A DNA stretch of 64,000 bases from JAHBNG01 sp039028975 (GCA_039028975.1 JBCCHB010000028.1:1-64000); one strand, 5' to 3'. Shown: positions 8,496 through 17,524, counted from the stretch's first letter. Notes: generated from the sequence alone by a model not told the origin. A program made the numbers and translations.

Positions 8496-9599
8496 CTATT
8501 CCAGCATCAACACGCCGCGAACCACTTCCCCAGCTTCCATATCGTCAAATGCCTGATGTATCTGATTGAGTGCGTAGCGTCGGGTAATTAGCGAATCCAG
8601 ATCCAGCCGTCGACCTCGATAGAGTTCGAGCAGCTTGGGCAAGAAGCTATGGGGATTGCAAGACCCAGCGAAAGAACCCAAGAATCGTTTATTCTGAAAA
8701 ATGATGGGACCCACCGGCAGGGCGATGGGCTGCAGGACATCATGCATACCCGTTACTGTAATGGTGCTATCTGCTCCTGCCGCCATGATCGCCTGATCAA
8801 TGGTGGGCGGCGCACCTACGCTATCGAACACATAGTCTGCACCGCCACCCGTTAGCTTGCGGATCTCATCAAGTACATCCTCATCACGACCATTGAGGAC
8901 ATGGGTCGCACCCAATTCCAAAGCGAAATCCAACTTGCTTTCCAGCACATCCACGGCAATAATCGGGTAACAGCCCGCCAATTTAAGCCCCAGCAATACG
9001 CAGAGACCCACACCTCCACAGCCAATCAAAACGGCGGAACTGCCTGTTGCCACCTTGGCCGTGTTCATCACCGCACCCACGCCAGTCATCACCGCGCAGC
9101 CAGTGATGGCTGCAACCTCAAAGGGGACGTCATCTGGAATGGGGACCACGCCATTCTGGGATACCACCGTATAATCCCCCATGGTGGACGAGCCAAGAAA
9201 TTGCTTTAACTCGGCACCTTTTGTCGAACTGATGCGCGAGGTCCCGTCGACTAGGTAGCCCTGTAAAACCGTACTCGGAAAGGTTTCGCAGAGCGTTGGG
9301 ATTCCCTTCTGGCACTTGGTGCACTGCTGGCAACCAGGAAGCCAGTTGATCATCACTCGATCTCCGGGCGCGACTTTGGTAACCCCTTCCCCAACGGCCT
9401 CTACAATGCCCGCCCCTTCGTGACCTAACACCAAGGGGGGCTGAGCGCGCAGTTCTCCCCGTAACGTATGCAGATCCGAATGGCAGACGCCCGCCGCACG
9501 AATGCGCACCAGAACTTCCCCGGCTTTGGGTGCATCTAGTTCTACCTCTTCGACGCTCAACTCATGATGCTGATGAACAACCGCTGCGTTAATTTTCAT
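8496..9599 (-). CDS. Zinc-dependent alcohol dehydrogenase (class III / MDR family)
   Basis: NAD(P)-dependent medium-chain dehydrogenase oxidising an alcohol or formaldehyde adduct. Catalytic zinc ligands are visible as Cys39 (in AAGVCHSD) and His60-Glu61 (GHEGAG). The structural zinc set is Cys90, Cys93, Cys96 and Cys104 within CQQCTKCQKGIPTLC, and the Rossmann motif is GCGGVG. Length (367 aa) and motif spacing match S-(hydroxymethyl)glutathione/mycothiol-type and NDMA-type alcohol dehydrogenases. It is the first gene of a likely two-gene unit with the S33 peptidase downstream; the FAH-family gene lies 120 bases upstream on the same strand and may belong to the unit. The natural substrate cannot be deduced. 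Confidence 0.9.
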   Translation of the reverse strand: MKINAAVVHQHHELSVEEVELDAPKAGEVLVRIRAAGVCHSDLHTLRGELRAQPPLVLGHEGAGIVEAVGEGVTKVAPGDRVMINWLPGCQQCTKCQKGIPTLCETFPSTVLQGYLVDGTSRISSTKGAELKQFLGSSTMGDYTVVSQNGVVPIPDDVPFEVAAITGCAVMTGVGAVMNTAKVATGSSAVLIGCGGVGLCVLLGLKLAGCYPIIAVDVLESKLDFALELGATHVLNGRDEDVLDEIRKLTGGGADYVFDSVGAPPTIDQAIMAAGADSTITVTGMHDVLQPIALPVGPIIFQNKRFLGSFAGSCNPHSFLPKLLELYRGRRLDLDSLITRRYALNQIHQAFDDMEAGEVVRGVLMLE

Positions 9600-9718
9600 T
9601 TATTTATAGATACTCCCTTCATTGACTGAGTAAGGCGTATCAGACAGCCACGATTCATGACTGATAATCTTACTCATAATATGATCATCTAATGTCATTC
9701 ATATTCCATGGATGCTCA

Positions 9719-10543
9719 TTACTGCTGCGTTTCATTCACTAGCGTCAAGTCACCCACAGTTATGCGCACTAAATCTCCTACCTGAAGGGTGAACTCATCC
9801 CCAGGTACGATGCCGGTACCGGTCATCAGTAATGCACCGTTGGGAAAATCTAACTCCTTAAACATATAGTCTGCCAATTCCTGGAGAGAGCGTTTCATAT
9901 TGGCTGTACTGGTTTCGCCAGTAAAGACTGTACCTCCGTCCCGGCTGATCTCTAAAGAAATATCGAGGCTGCTCATCTGCCCGACGTCAGTTAAGATAAT
10001 GCCAGGCCCGATGGCACAAGATTGATTATACATTTTGGCCTGAGGTAGATAGAGGGGATTTGCGCCTTCAATGTCCCTAGACGAGGCATCATTACCAGCA
10101 CAGTAGCCGACGATCTCTCCACCAGAGTTGATGACTAATACCAGCTCAGGTTCGGGGACGTTCCACTGACTGTCTACCCGTATGCGAAAGGGCATCCCAT
10201 GACCCACCGCGCGCCAGCCAACCGCTTTGAGGAAAATCTCTGGCCGATCCGCGTCGTAAACCATCTCGTAGACGTCACCCACATCAGATTCGCTCTTACG
10301 CGCCTCCCGACTTCGTAGATACGTTACGCCACTGGCCCAAATCTCTTGGTTAGCTTCTACTGGTGGTAGCACGGGATCTTCAGCCGGGGCACCCTGTGGC
10401 AGCGCTGAGATAAAGCCAGGTAGCGCAGACTTGGGGAGATCCAGCAGCATACCCAAGCTAATGCCAGCAGGTAGATAATGGCCGTTTAACGCCCAACGCG
10501 CGCCGTGGTCTGTACGATGGCGTGAAAGGGTTGTTCCACTCAT
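9719..10543 (-). CDS. Fumarylacetoacetate hydrolase family protein (2-keto-3-deoxy acid dehydratase-like)
   Basis: Metal-dependent FAH-fold enzyme of 274 aa. The core blocks PEPELVLVIN and GNDASSRDIEGANPLYLPQAK are those of the branch containing 2-dehydro-3-deoxy-D-arabinonate dehydratase, which turns a C5 2-keto-3-deoxy acid into 2-oxoglutarate semialdehyde; other members hydrolyse acylpyruvates. The acidic metal ligands Glu-x-Glu are present in the first block. Given the sugar-acid dehydratase, glycerate kinase and dehydrogenases nearby, a place in oxidative sugar-acid breakdown is likely. It is transcribed away from a 650-base intergenic region, so it may have its own promoter. Confidence 0.82.
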   Translation of the reverse strand: MSGTTLSRHRTDHGARWALNGHYLPAGISLGMLLDLPKSALPGFISALPQGAPAEDPVLPPVEANQEIWASGVTYLRSREARKSESDVGDVYEMVYDADRPEIFLKAVGWRAVGHGMPFRIRVDSQWNVPEPELVLVINSGGEIVGYCAGNDASSRDIEGANPLYLPQAKMYNQSCAIGPGIILTDVGQMSSLDISLEISRDGGTVFTGETSTANMKRSLQELADYMFKELDFPNGALLMTGTGIVPGDEFTLQVGDLVRITVGDLTLVNETQQ

Positions 10544-11194
10544 TTGTTTCCTCCATTTGTTCCCGAATCATTGATTCGCGGATGATTTTGTTTACCGTCT
10601 CTGTTAACGTTGGCAAAAGTGCGTTGCACTTGGAGCCAGTCATCAATCCTCAGTAGTTCACGAATGTTCAAAAAAGCTTGTGGAGATAGCATTCTCTAAT
10701 GCAGCATATACTAGAGAGACGCTGGCGTAAGAGAACCTCCTCCTCAAAATCGTGAACTACTGATCCTGATGAATTGCCAATGACTCTTCGGATTGCTCAT
10801 CAATTTCATATTCTTATCACGTTCCTGTCAACAAATCGCCAATTTCCTATCCGTCTATTGCATTATACTGAGGGTGGAAAATCAGTTTGTTCCTACACCC
10901 ACACACTGAACCCTATAGACTGATTGTACAAAGTATAGTCACAAAACGCGAAATGGAGAAAGTACTGTACATATAGTCCGCCAGAAACGCTTTGTCCCAA
11001 CTCTTGTCTGATGTGCTCTGAAAAATTCCGAAAAGACAGGGACATATCCCTCTTCACGGGTACAAGGTTTTCCTGGTCATCTATAGGTCAATTTGAAGAC
11101 CGGAGCTATCAACGAACTCTGTAAGAGAGGGCAAGCTCTACTTTTCAAATGGCGCTGAGTACACTGATTCCATTCATCACAGGAGAAAATTGAT
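10544..11194. other. Intergenic region with a 14-bp inverted repeat
   Basis: No gene is apparent in these ~650 bases between divergently oriented genes. A perfect 14-bp inverted repeat, TCAGTAGTTCACGA at 10650-10663 and its complement at 10750-10763, with ATC-rich partly matching flanks, encloses 86 bases; this could be a small non-autonomous element or long-range hairpin. Promoters for the FAH gene (minus) and the small membrane protein (plus) must also be here. Confidence 0.4.
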
Positions 11195-11449
11195 ATGGAT
11201 ATTCTAGCTTTCTTGCTAATCAGCAGCAGTGGGTTGCTGGGTCTCATGTGCCTTGGGGCTGCTCTGATGGTCAAGATTATTGCCGCAGTTGCTCACTCTT
11301 ACGGTGAGGCAGAGAGGGAGAGTCTAGAGAACGGCCAATCAAGTTCACAGGTAGGAGGATGCATAACCAATGCCATGAGCGTTACATTAGTAAGCATTGC
11401 CCTCTTCTTATTCATGGTCGCCACCGTCATGTCGCAATACATGGCTTAG
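11195..11449 (+). CDS. Small hypothetical membrane protein
   Basis: An 84-aa frame preceded by a good ribosome site (AGGAG, 10-11 bases before the ATG). Two hydrophobic segments are evident, about residues 3-30 (LLISSSGLLGLMCLGAALMV) and 60-80 (VTLVSIALFLFMVATVM), separated by a charged Glu/Ser-rich loop. This predicts a two-span inner-membrane protein with a short cytoplasmic or external loop. I do not recognise a family. It lies upstream of the ABC importer genes but is separated by 330 bases and a possible promoter, so a functional link is uncertain. Confidence 0.55.
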   Translation: MDILAFLLISSSGLLGLMCLGAALMVKIIAAVAHSYGEAERESLENGQSSSQVGGCITNAMSVTLVSIALFLFMVATVMSQYMA

Positions 11450-11498
11450 TGGCATGGGGTCTGCTCCCCGCTGAATTGAGAATGGCTCAAGGTGTAGT

Positions 11499-11527
11499 TT
11501 GACAATTTGTAAAACAGAAATTAAAGT
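11499..11527 (+). promoter_or_regulatory. Possible sigma-70-type promoter upstream of ABC importer operon
   Basis: TTGACA (11499-11504) is followed after exactly 17 bases by TAAAGT (11522-11527), four of six to the -10 consensus. It is ~255 bases before the binding-protein gene, in a 330-base gap that otherwise contains nothing I can identify. A long untranslated leader would follow. This is a pattern match only. Confidence 0.3.
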
Positions 11528-11781
11528 ATAGGCGTCTAACGTCCCTAAATACTAAAAATTTGTATCCTATCCCCCCCAACGGATAGCCAGACAAAATTAC
11601 CCTTTTCATTTTGGATAATGCACTCTGGTATCTACTCCTTTTTTGCTTGTACTCAATCAACAGTGTTATATCATCGGGTTGGGCAGGTGACCGTCCAAAT
11701 GCAGGTTACTTTAAGGAGTAATTGTGGCTAGGATATGACCTCGAATGCTCTTACAAATTGACATGCTAAGGAGAAAATCAT

Positions 11782-13152
11782 ATGTCGCAAAACGATAAGT
11801 TAACCCGACGCCGTTTTCTGCAGGTTACTGGTTTGGGTGCCGCAAGTGCTGCCCTTTTGGCTGCATGCCCTGCTCCAGGTGCTGCACCTGCCGCTGATGG
11901 TGGTGGAGACGCAGCGATGGCTGATGATGCCATTGAGGTTGAGGCTTGGGCACACTGGGAGCAAGGTTTGGATTGGCTCGACAATGCTATGACAGATTTT
12001 GGCTTCTATGAAGAGAATCCCAACATTTCTTTTAAGAAGACTGTTGCCCCGTTTGGCGAAATTCACGACAAGATGTTAGCTGCCTGTGCTTCTGGCGTAG
12101 GTCTGCCCGACATTATGCGCCTGGAGCAGGGACGTGCTGCAGCCTTCTTTAAGGGTGAAGAGATCTGTTTTGTGGAAATGAATGATCTGATTGGTGACCG
12201 CACTGAGAATTTAGTGATGGGCTCTGCTGTTGACTACTGGTCATGGCAAGGTAAGATCTACGGTCTCGGTAATGAGGTAAACGCTTGTACGCTGGCTTAC
12301 CGTAAATCTGTCTTTGATGATATTGGCGTTGAGACGCCATTTGCAACTTGGCAAGATCTCAAAGAAGCTGGCCTGATTTTGAAAGAGGCCAATCCAGATA
12401 TGTCTGTCATCTCCTGGCATGATCTCTCTACGGGTGATCTGCAGATGATGCTCTACAATGCCGGCGAGCAGATGTTCTTAGAAGATGGTAATTTTGGCGG
12501 TATGAATGACATCGGCAAAGAGATCATGGAATTCCAGCGCAGCATGATCTATGATGATGAGACAGCCATTACGGCACCAAATGCTACCGGTTCAAGCTGG
12601 ACATCGCCCGTCTACTGGGAAGCCTTCCGCCAAGACCAACTTGCCACAACCATGGGCGCTCCCTGGCACAATGGCAAATTGGGGCGTGATGACAAGATCG
12701 GTCCTGGCCAAGAAGGCGAATGGCGCTTGCAGGCCCTCCCCAATGGTTTTGGTGCTGATGTCCCAACGGCGACCCACGGTGGTACCAGCGTCAGCATTCC
12801 CAAAGGTGCTGATAATGTAGAAGCTGCTTGGAGCATCATTGAGTTTACACATCTCACCGATGCTGTATTACAGGATGTGATAGAGCGCGGTATTATTCCT
12901 TCTTGGAAACCAGCCATTGAGAATGAGATTGTGCAGGAACCCTACGACTACTACGAGGGACAGAACACCGGTGAACTCTATCTCGAACTTGGTAATTCAA
13001 TGCCACGCATCTTCCAATCTCCATGGTCTCCAGAATTCCACACAGCCATCACCAATATCGTTGTCACGCCTATTTTGCAAGAGAACATCTCTGACTACGA
13101 TTCCCTATTTGATGAGCTAGGTACGGAGCTTGAGCGCATTAAGACACTTTAA
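11782..13152 (+). CDS. Sugar ABC transporter substrate-binding lipoprotein
   Basis: Extracellular family-1 solute-binding protein that would capture a sugar or oligosaccharide for the two permeases downstream. The N-terminus carries a twin-arginine signal (TRRRFLQVTG) and a lipobox ending at Cys29 (LLAAC), so it is predicted to be exported folded and lipid-anchored. An Ala/Pro/Gly-rich spacer follows. The remaining ~410 residues have the size and repeated aromatic pattern (YWSWQGKIYGL, PWHNGK) of MalE/UgpB-like proteins. AAGGAG precedes the ATG. It is followed by two inverted repeats before the first permease, which probably allow the binding protein to be made in excess. No ATPase gene is in the operon, so a shared MsmX/UgpC-type ATPase is expected elsewhere. 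Confidence 0.92.
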   Translation: MSQNDKLTRRRFLQVTGLGAASAALLAACPAPGAAPAADGGGDAAMADDAIEVEAWAHWEQGLDWLDNAMTDFGFYEENPNISFKKTVAPFGEIHDKMLAACASGVGLPDIMRLEQGRAAAFFKGEEICFVEMNDLIGDRTENLVMGSAVDYWSWQGKIYGLGNEVNACTLAYRKSVFDDIGVETPFATWQDLKEAGLILKEANPDMSVISWHDLSTGDLQMMLYNAGEQMFLEDGNFGGMNDIGKEIMEFQRSMIYDDETAITAPNATGSSWTSPVYWEAFRQDQLATTMGAPWHNGKLGRDDKIGPGQEGEWRLQALPNGFGADVPTATHGGTSVSIPKGADNVEAAWSIIEFTHLTDAVLQDVIERGIIPSWKPAIENEIVQEPYDYYEGQNTGELYLELGNSMPRIFQSPWSPEFHTAITNIVVTPILQENISDYDSLFDELGTELERIKTL

Positions 13153-13172
13153 GAAAGTATATTGTGGTCGTC

Positions 13173-13224
13173 TTCAAACCCTCAGTTGTCATAGATTGCC
13201 GAAGAAACTACCTGAGGGTTTGAA
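13173..13224 (+). terminator. 13-bp inverted repeat after the binding-protein gene
   Basis: TTCAAACCCTCAG at 13173-13185 and its perfect complement at 13212-13224 can form a stem with a 26-base loop shortly after the stop codon. No T-run follows, so it is more likely an mRNA-stabilising or attenuating hairpin than a full terminator. Confidence 0.45.
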
Positions 13225-13320
13225 ACGGAGCTTGGAATAACATTCGAGACTGTTGCAGACCGGTTGACAATATTTTCTAACCAACTCCTATAGTTCGGCC
13301 TCAGATCGCGAAGAGAGTAC

Positions 13321-13380
13321 CTCACGGAGCAAAAAGAACACTGATTGTAAGAAGTTTCAGTGTTCTTTTTGCTCCGTGAG
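13321..13380 (+). promoter_or_regulatory. Perfect 24-bp stem, 12-base loop, between binding protein and permease
   Basis: Left arm 13321-13344 (begins CTCACGGAGC, ends AACACTGA) is exactly complementary to 13357-13380. The loop is TTGTAAGAAGTT. The arm contains a run of A on the 5' side and T on the 3' side but the stem ends in a GC-rich base, unlike a standard terminator. Only 23 bases separate it from the permease ATG, so in RNA it would sit directly before the ribosome site and could limit read-through or translation of the permeases. Confidence 0.7.
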
Positions 13381-13403
13381 GGTGTAGATAACTAGGAGCA
13401 CGA

Positions 13404-14357
13404 ATGGCTGTCGAACAGCAGACAATCCCACAGGCCCCGCCTCAATCCTTCTCTATCGGGCGTTGGTGGCAGCGGAATCAGATTAAGATTGTACCCTACC
13501 TCTATATTGCACCATTCTTTATTCTTTTTCTTATTTTTCTGGCCTATCCCGTTTTTGACAGCTTTCGTCTCAGCTTCTTTAGACAGCAAGGAATCAGTAC
13601 ACCAACGTTTATTGGGCTTGAAAACTACGGTAATTTGCTAATCGATCCTCGTTTTCGCCAATCATTGATCAATACGACCGTCTATGCTTTGGGCAGTGTG
13701 TTCCTACAGGTTCCCCTTGCCTTCATTTTAGCTGTGGTCGTTAATTCGTGGTTGGTTCCATCGTTAAATGTCAAAAGCTTCTATCGGCTGGCCTTCTTTG
13801 TTCCTCTTCTTACATCGGGTGTTGTCGTGGCGCTGATGTTTGGTATTCTTTATGATTATAATTCGGGACTCTTTAACAGCTATCTAGTCAATTGGTTTGG
13901 CGATGAGTGGCGTATTGGATGGATCCGTGATAGAAATGTGGTAAAGCTATCCATTATCATTCTACTCATATGGCAATTCACCGGTTTAAACTCGCTATAC
14001 TTCCTGGCTGGCTTGCAAAATATTCCTAAGGAGCTGAATGAAGCTGCGGCAATCGACGGTGCAAATTGGTGGACGGTTGTGACACGTATTACCATTCCTT
14101 TGCTGCGCCCGGTCATTCTATTCGTTGTAATTACAGCCATCAATGGATCATACCAGATCTTTACTCAGCCCTATTTGCTCACCAACGGTGGGCCTAGTGA
14201 TCGATCACTTAGTATGGTGATGTACCTATACAACACTGGCTTTTCCTACTTTAATTTGGGATATGCTTCGTCTATTGGGTATACACTGGTTTTGATTGTG
14301 GTTATCCTGGCTATGCTCAATTTGCGCTTCTTCGGCGCCTTCCGCGAGGACCAGTAA
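13404..14357 (+). CDS. Sugar ABC transporter permease (MalF/UgpA type)
   Basis: Inner-membrane channel subunit of the importer. The 317-aa protein has six predicted hydrophobic spans; the cytoplasmic loop carrying the EAA motif is clear as EAAAIDGANWWTVVTRITIP, which docks the ATPase. The first span is preceded by a basic N-terminus ending RNQIKIVPYLYIAPFF. AGGAG lies at a good distance before the ATG. It follows the binding-protein gene across a hairpin-rich 250-base gap and precedes the second permease by 120 bases, the standard order of CUT1 importers. The transported sugar cannot be told from the permease. Confidence 0.92.
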   Translation: MAVEQQTIPQAPPQSFSIGRWWQRNQIKIVPYLYIAPFFILFLIFLAYPVFDSFRLSFFRQQGISTPTFIGLENYGNLLIDPRFRQSLINTTVYALGSVFLQVPLAFILAVVVNSWLVPSLNVKSFYRLAFFVPLLTSGVVVALMFGILYDYNSGLFNSYLVNWFGDEWRIGWIRDRNVVKLSIIILLIWQFTGLNSLYFLAGLQNIPKELNEAAAIDGANWWTVVTRITIPLLRPVILFVVITAINGSYQIFTQPYLLTNGGPSDRSLSMVMYLYNTGFSYFNLGYASSIGYTLVLIVVILAMLNLRFFGAFREDQ

Positions 14358-14478
14358 AGTGGAAACCAATGATGTAAGAAGCTATGATGCAGGAAGCAAT
14401 GGTGTGAGGATAAAGAGTACGGATAGCAAGAGCGGGAAGCGTAAATACTTGGCTGTCAAGAGAGAAGAGGGGTAAGAT

Positions 14479-15372
14479 ATGGCTGCACAAACGATTAACA
14501 CGGTCAGGAAAAAGCCGTCTGGGGCATGGTATAAAGTACAGCAAGGTGGCATGATAACCATTACCAATCTGGTTTTACTCTTTGCTGTCTTTTTGACTGC
14601 AGTGCCGTTCATCTATATGATCTCTGCCTCCTTTAAACCCCAATATGAGATCTTTACCTTTCCCGTTAAGCTCCTGCCAGAGACTGTATTCACTGAGAAC
14701 TATATTACCCTCTTTGGCGAGACCCTCTTTATTCGTTGGTTTCTCAATACACTGATTGTTGCTTTGGGGCGAGGTGGGTTGTCCATCTTGCTATGTCTTT
14801 TGGCTGGGTTTGCTTTTGCCAAATATGAGTTTCCTTTAAAACGAGCGCTTTTTATCTTTATTTTGGCTAGTTTGACCCTACCCTTTGAAATATTGCTTGT
14901 GCCTCTCTATACCATGATGGTCGGTTTAGAGCAAGTAGGATATAGCGCACTCAATACGTATTGGGTATTGATCGTTCCCTTTGCCGCCAGTGGATTTGGC
15001 ATCTTTCTTGCTCGCCAATATTGCCTCGCCATTCCTACTGAGCTAATGGAAGCAGCCAGAATTGATGGCGCGGGCGAAATCGGCATCTTCTTCCGAGTTG
15101 CCCTACCCAATCTGTTGCCTGCCATTGCGGTGATGGGCATCATCTTCTTCAACGGTGCCTGGAATGACTTTCTTTGGCCACTGATTGTGCTCAATGATCA
15201 AGCCATGTACGTGATCAATCTAGCGCTGCCTACCCTGCGCGGCCCTTATGGTGATCAGTATGGCCTAGTTCTAGCAGGTGCTGTAGTGGCAACACTTCCT
15301 GTCATGGTGATCTTTATGACCATGCAGCGCTACTTTATCGAAGGGTTGATGGCAGGTGCTTTGAAGGGCTAG
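14479..15372 (+). CDS. Sugar ABC transporter permease (MalG/UgpE type)
   Basis: Second channel subunit of the same CUT1 importer, 297 aa with six predicted spans. Its EAA loop is EAARIDGAGEIGIFFRVALP, and it begins with a long amphipathic N-terminus before the first span, as MalG homologues do. A GAGGGG-like ribosome site lies before the ATG. The 120-base gap from the first permease contains loosely repeated purine-rich bases but no gene. The cyclase-family gene starts 29 bases after its stop, suggesting co-transcription. Confidence 0.92.
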   Translation: MAAQTINTVRKKPSGAWYKVQQGGMITITNLVLLFAVFLTAVPFIYMISASFKPQYEIFTFPVKLLPETVFTENYITLFGETLFIRWFLNTLIVALGRGGLSILLCLLAGFAFAKYEFPLKRALFIFILASLTLPFEILLVPLYTMMVGLEQVGYSALNTYWVLIVPFAASGFGIFLARQYCLAIPTELMEAARIDGAGEIGIFFRVALPNLLPAIAVMGIIFFNGAWNDFLWPLIVLNDQAMYVINLALPTLRGPYGDQYGLVLAGAVVATLPVMVIFMTMQRYFIEGLMAGALKG

Positions 15373-15400
15373 TGCGAAGTACGCCAATCTTTTGCCTCTT

Positions 15401-16063
15401 ATGCCCCAGCTCATCGACCTCACTATGCCCATTGCTGATCATTTTCGCTGGCCTGTTCAGCGCAAAACTCGCGGCGACTTCAACCAAGGTGATCTCTTCC
15501 AGGTCACCCAAATGAGTTGGGCAGTTCATGGCTTTACTCACATCGACGCTCCTTGTCACATGGTCCCAGGTGGACCTACGACGAGCGATGTGGATTTGAG
15601 CCAAGTAATTGGCCGTGCTGCAGTGGTTGATCTTTCTCCCCTTGCACCGAATACTCCCGTTACCTCCGAGATGTTGTTAACCGCTGGCTCTCACATGGAG
15701 GCCGGTGATATTGTACTTTTGAAGAGCTGTTGGGATACGGTTGTCTCTTACAAGACGCCTGAATTTTGGACCACTGCCCCATATGTCACGCGGGAGGCCG
15801 CAGAATGGCTACTTGAACGGGAGATCAAGGCCATTGGATATGACTTTCCTCAGGATTACCCCATTCGCCTTCTCCTTGACGGCATCGTTGCGCCGATCGA
15901 AGAGCATATTACCCATGATGTGCTGTTGCGTAACGGTGTTATCATGATCGAATACCTGCAGAACATGGCTGCGCTGACTAAACCGTATACGCAACTTTAC
16001 GCTTTACCCCTCAAAATTCCCGAAGCGGATGGTGCACCAGCGCGTGTGATTGCTGTGCAATAA
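15401..16063 (+). CDS. Cyclase family protein (kynurenine-formamidase-like metal hydrolase)
   Basis: Metal-dependent hydrolase of the cyclase fold. The signature HGFTHIDAPCHM, equivalent to the HxGTHxDAPxH zinc/manganese-binding box, is present near residue 45-55; Asp and His residues further on (YDFPQDY, EEHITHDVLL) fit the active-site set. Length (~220 aa) is normal. The ATG at 15401 is preferred over an in-frame TTG at 15392. Relatives include arylformamidase and isatin hydrolase; close to a sugar importer and isomerases, lactone or amide hydrolysis of a sugar-derived compound is a reasonable guess, but the substrate is unknown. Confidence 0.85.
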   Translation: MPQLIDLTMPIADHFRWPVQRKTRGDFNQGDLFQVTQMSWAVHGFTHIDAPCHMVPGGPTTSDVDLSQVIGRAAVVDLSPLAPNTPVTSEMLLTAGSHMEAGDIVLLKSCWDTVVSYKTPEFWTTAPYVTREAAEWLLEREIKAIGYDFPQDYPIRLLLDGIVAPIEEHITHDVLLRNGVIMIEYLQNMAALTKPYTQLYALPLKIPEADGAPARVIAVQ

Positions 16064-16124
16064 ACGACAAGCACATGCGCTTCGTCCAGTTGACTTCATA
16101 GAAACCCTATGATAATGTTTTACT

Positions 16125-17279
16125 ATGTCCGACAGCACCTTCAATGAAAAAACTTCTTGGCATCCAGTATTGGGGCGCTGGTTTGAATTGACATGGATCC
16201 CGTCTGGCTTGACGATACTTACCGAAACACAGCCAGTTAGCACGCCACCTAAAATGGATGTTCTCATCATTCGCCGCAATACAGATAAATGGACAGAGGA
16301 GCAGTTAGGGCTCTTACCCGACGGCGTGCGTGACAGTAAAGCCGGCCACATAATCTTGGAGTTTAAGTTCACAGAATCTTTGACCAAAGATGCGTTTTAT
16401 CAAGTAATGAGCTACGCCTACTGGTATCGGATTACACAGAAACTTTCACATGAGGATGTGCGGGCCTTTATTCTGTGTGCAAAGACGCCACAGGATGCTC
16501 GTTTAGATGGATTCGAGTACCATTCCACAGACTTGGCAGGTGTCTATCAGACTGATAATCAATGGCCGCAAGAGGTTTTAGTCTTAGCACTAAATCAGTT
16601 GAACCTTGAAGTTCATAATGCCTTTGTCAAATGCTTTGCCAGCCGTCCCATAGAACGGGAAAGTGCGTTTGAGTTACTCAATGATCGTGTCTCTGGCATG
16701 ACGCGGAATTTTCTCTTTGGGCTACGCCAACTGTTTGCTCGTTGGCAAGGAGATAAGGAAATGGAACAAGTACTTGCACCAACAATAACCGAAGAAGATG
16801 TTATCAATATCGGTAAAGGATGGCGACAGTCGATTGCTGAATCATTAACCCTTGACGAAGTAAGTGATAGGTTGAGGCAAGCAATTGTTGAAACATTAAG
16901 TGCGGACGAGTTGAGCGAAGAGGTGCGAGAGTCACTCATCAAGACACTGAGTGCGGACGAATTGAGCGAAGAGGTGCGAGAGTCACTCATCAAGACACTG
17001 AGTGCGGACGAATTGAGCGAAGAGGTGCGAGAGTCGCTCATCAAGACACTGAGTGCGGACGAATTGAGCGAAGAAATGCGAGAGTCGCTCATTAAAACAT
17101 TAGGCTTGGCGGATTATCTGACAGTACTTACACCAGAAGAGGTACTGTCTCAATTCAAGCCAGAAGAAGTATTGTCTCAATTCGAGCCAGAAGAACGGTT
17201 AGGAGATTTACCTATTGAGGTAATTGAAGAATTCTTGCGCAAAAGGAGAGAACAGAGCCAGGGCGATGTTTCCGATTAG
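16125..17279 (+). CDS. PD-(D/E)XK-nuclease-like protein with internal 17-aa repeats (Rpn/DUF4351-like)
   Basis: The 384-aa protein has an N-terminal domain with the spacing of the PD-(D/E)XK fold: Asp in PKMDVLII, then LEFKF as the ExK element, followed by a conserved helix region (DAFYQVMSYAYWYRI). This resembles the recombination-promoting nuclease/putative transposase group common in cyanobacteria and Chloroflexota. After residue ~250 come four copies of a 17-aa repeat containing LSADELSEEVRESLIK, then EEVLSQF-type repeats and a C-terminal helix ending EEFLRKRREQ, as often seen in that group. Whether it cuts DNA is unknown; no partner genes are near. Confidence 0.65.
   Translation: MSDSTFNEKTSWHPVLGRWFELTWIPSGLTILTETQPVSTPPKMDVLIIRRNTDKWTEEQLGLLPDGVRDSKAGHIILEFKFTESLTKDAFYQVMSYAYWYRITQKLSHEDVRAFILCAKTPQDARLDGFEYHSTDLAGVYQTDNQWPQEVLVLALNQLNLEVHNAFVKCFASRPIERESAFELLNDRVSGMTRNFLFGLRQLFARWQGDKEMEQVLAPTITEEDVINIGKGWRQSIAESLTLDEVSDRLRQAIVETLSADELSEEVRESLIKTLSADELSEEVRESLIKTLSADELSEEVRESLIKTLSADELSEEMRESLIKTLGLADYLTVLTPEEVLSQFKPEEVLSQFEPEERLGDLPIEVIEEFLRKRREQSQGDVSD
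16893..17096 (+). repeat. Four 51-bp tandem repeats inside the nuclease-like gene
   Basis: Units at 16893-16943, 16944-16994, 16995-17045 and 17046-17096 are nearly identical at the DNA level and each encodes 17 aa. A more diverged half-unit precedes them. The near-identity points to recent expansion or gene conversion. Confidence 0.9.
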
Positions 17280-17322
17280 CCAAAGAACGTCTAAGATAAA
17301 CATTGTAGCTGGCTTGTAGCAT

Positions 17323-17352
17323 TTCAGCCAGTTAGTTAGCTCCCTGGCTGAA
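17323..17352. terminator. Hairpin after the nuclease-like gene
   Basis: TTCAGCCAG (17323-17331) pairs perfectly with CTGGCTGAA (17344-17352) around a 12-base loop, 44 bases after the stop codon. No T-tract follows; termination is plausible, not proven. Confidence 0.4.
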
Positions 17353-17427
17353 GTGTTGGTAGTTAAAGAATCACTAGAAAACACAATATCTAAACATTGT
17401 ATCAAGGTTCTGCAGAATTTCGGGCAA

Positions 17428-17464
17428 TTTTTGTGGAGTCAAAAGTTATCCGACTCTACAAAAA
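17428..17464. terminator. Hairpin with T/A-rich flanks upstream of isomerase gene
   Basis: TTTTTGTGGAGTC (17428-17440) pairs with GACTCTACAAAAA (17452-17464) at 12 of 13 positions, loop of 11 bases. The T-run on the left and A-run on the right would make a terminator for minus-strand transcripts; on the plus strand it sits ~60 bases before the isomerase gene and could be a leader hairpin. Confidence 0.4.
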
Positions 17465-17524
17465 TAGGTTGACTAAATGAGATTCTGTTGAGCCTTTTTT
17501 CATAAGCTCATTAAGGAGAAACGA

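Noticed and set aside
16613..17092. 159-codon minus-strand frame with serine-rich repeats
   Set aside because: It is antisense to the 51-bp repeats of the nuclease-like gene; repeat DNA keeps all frames open.
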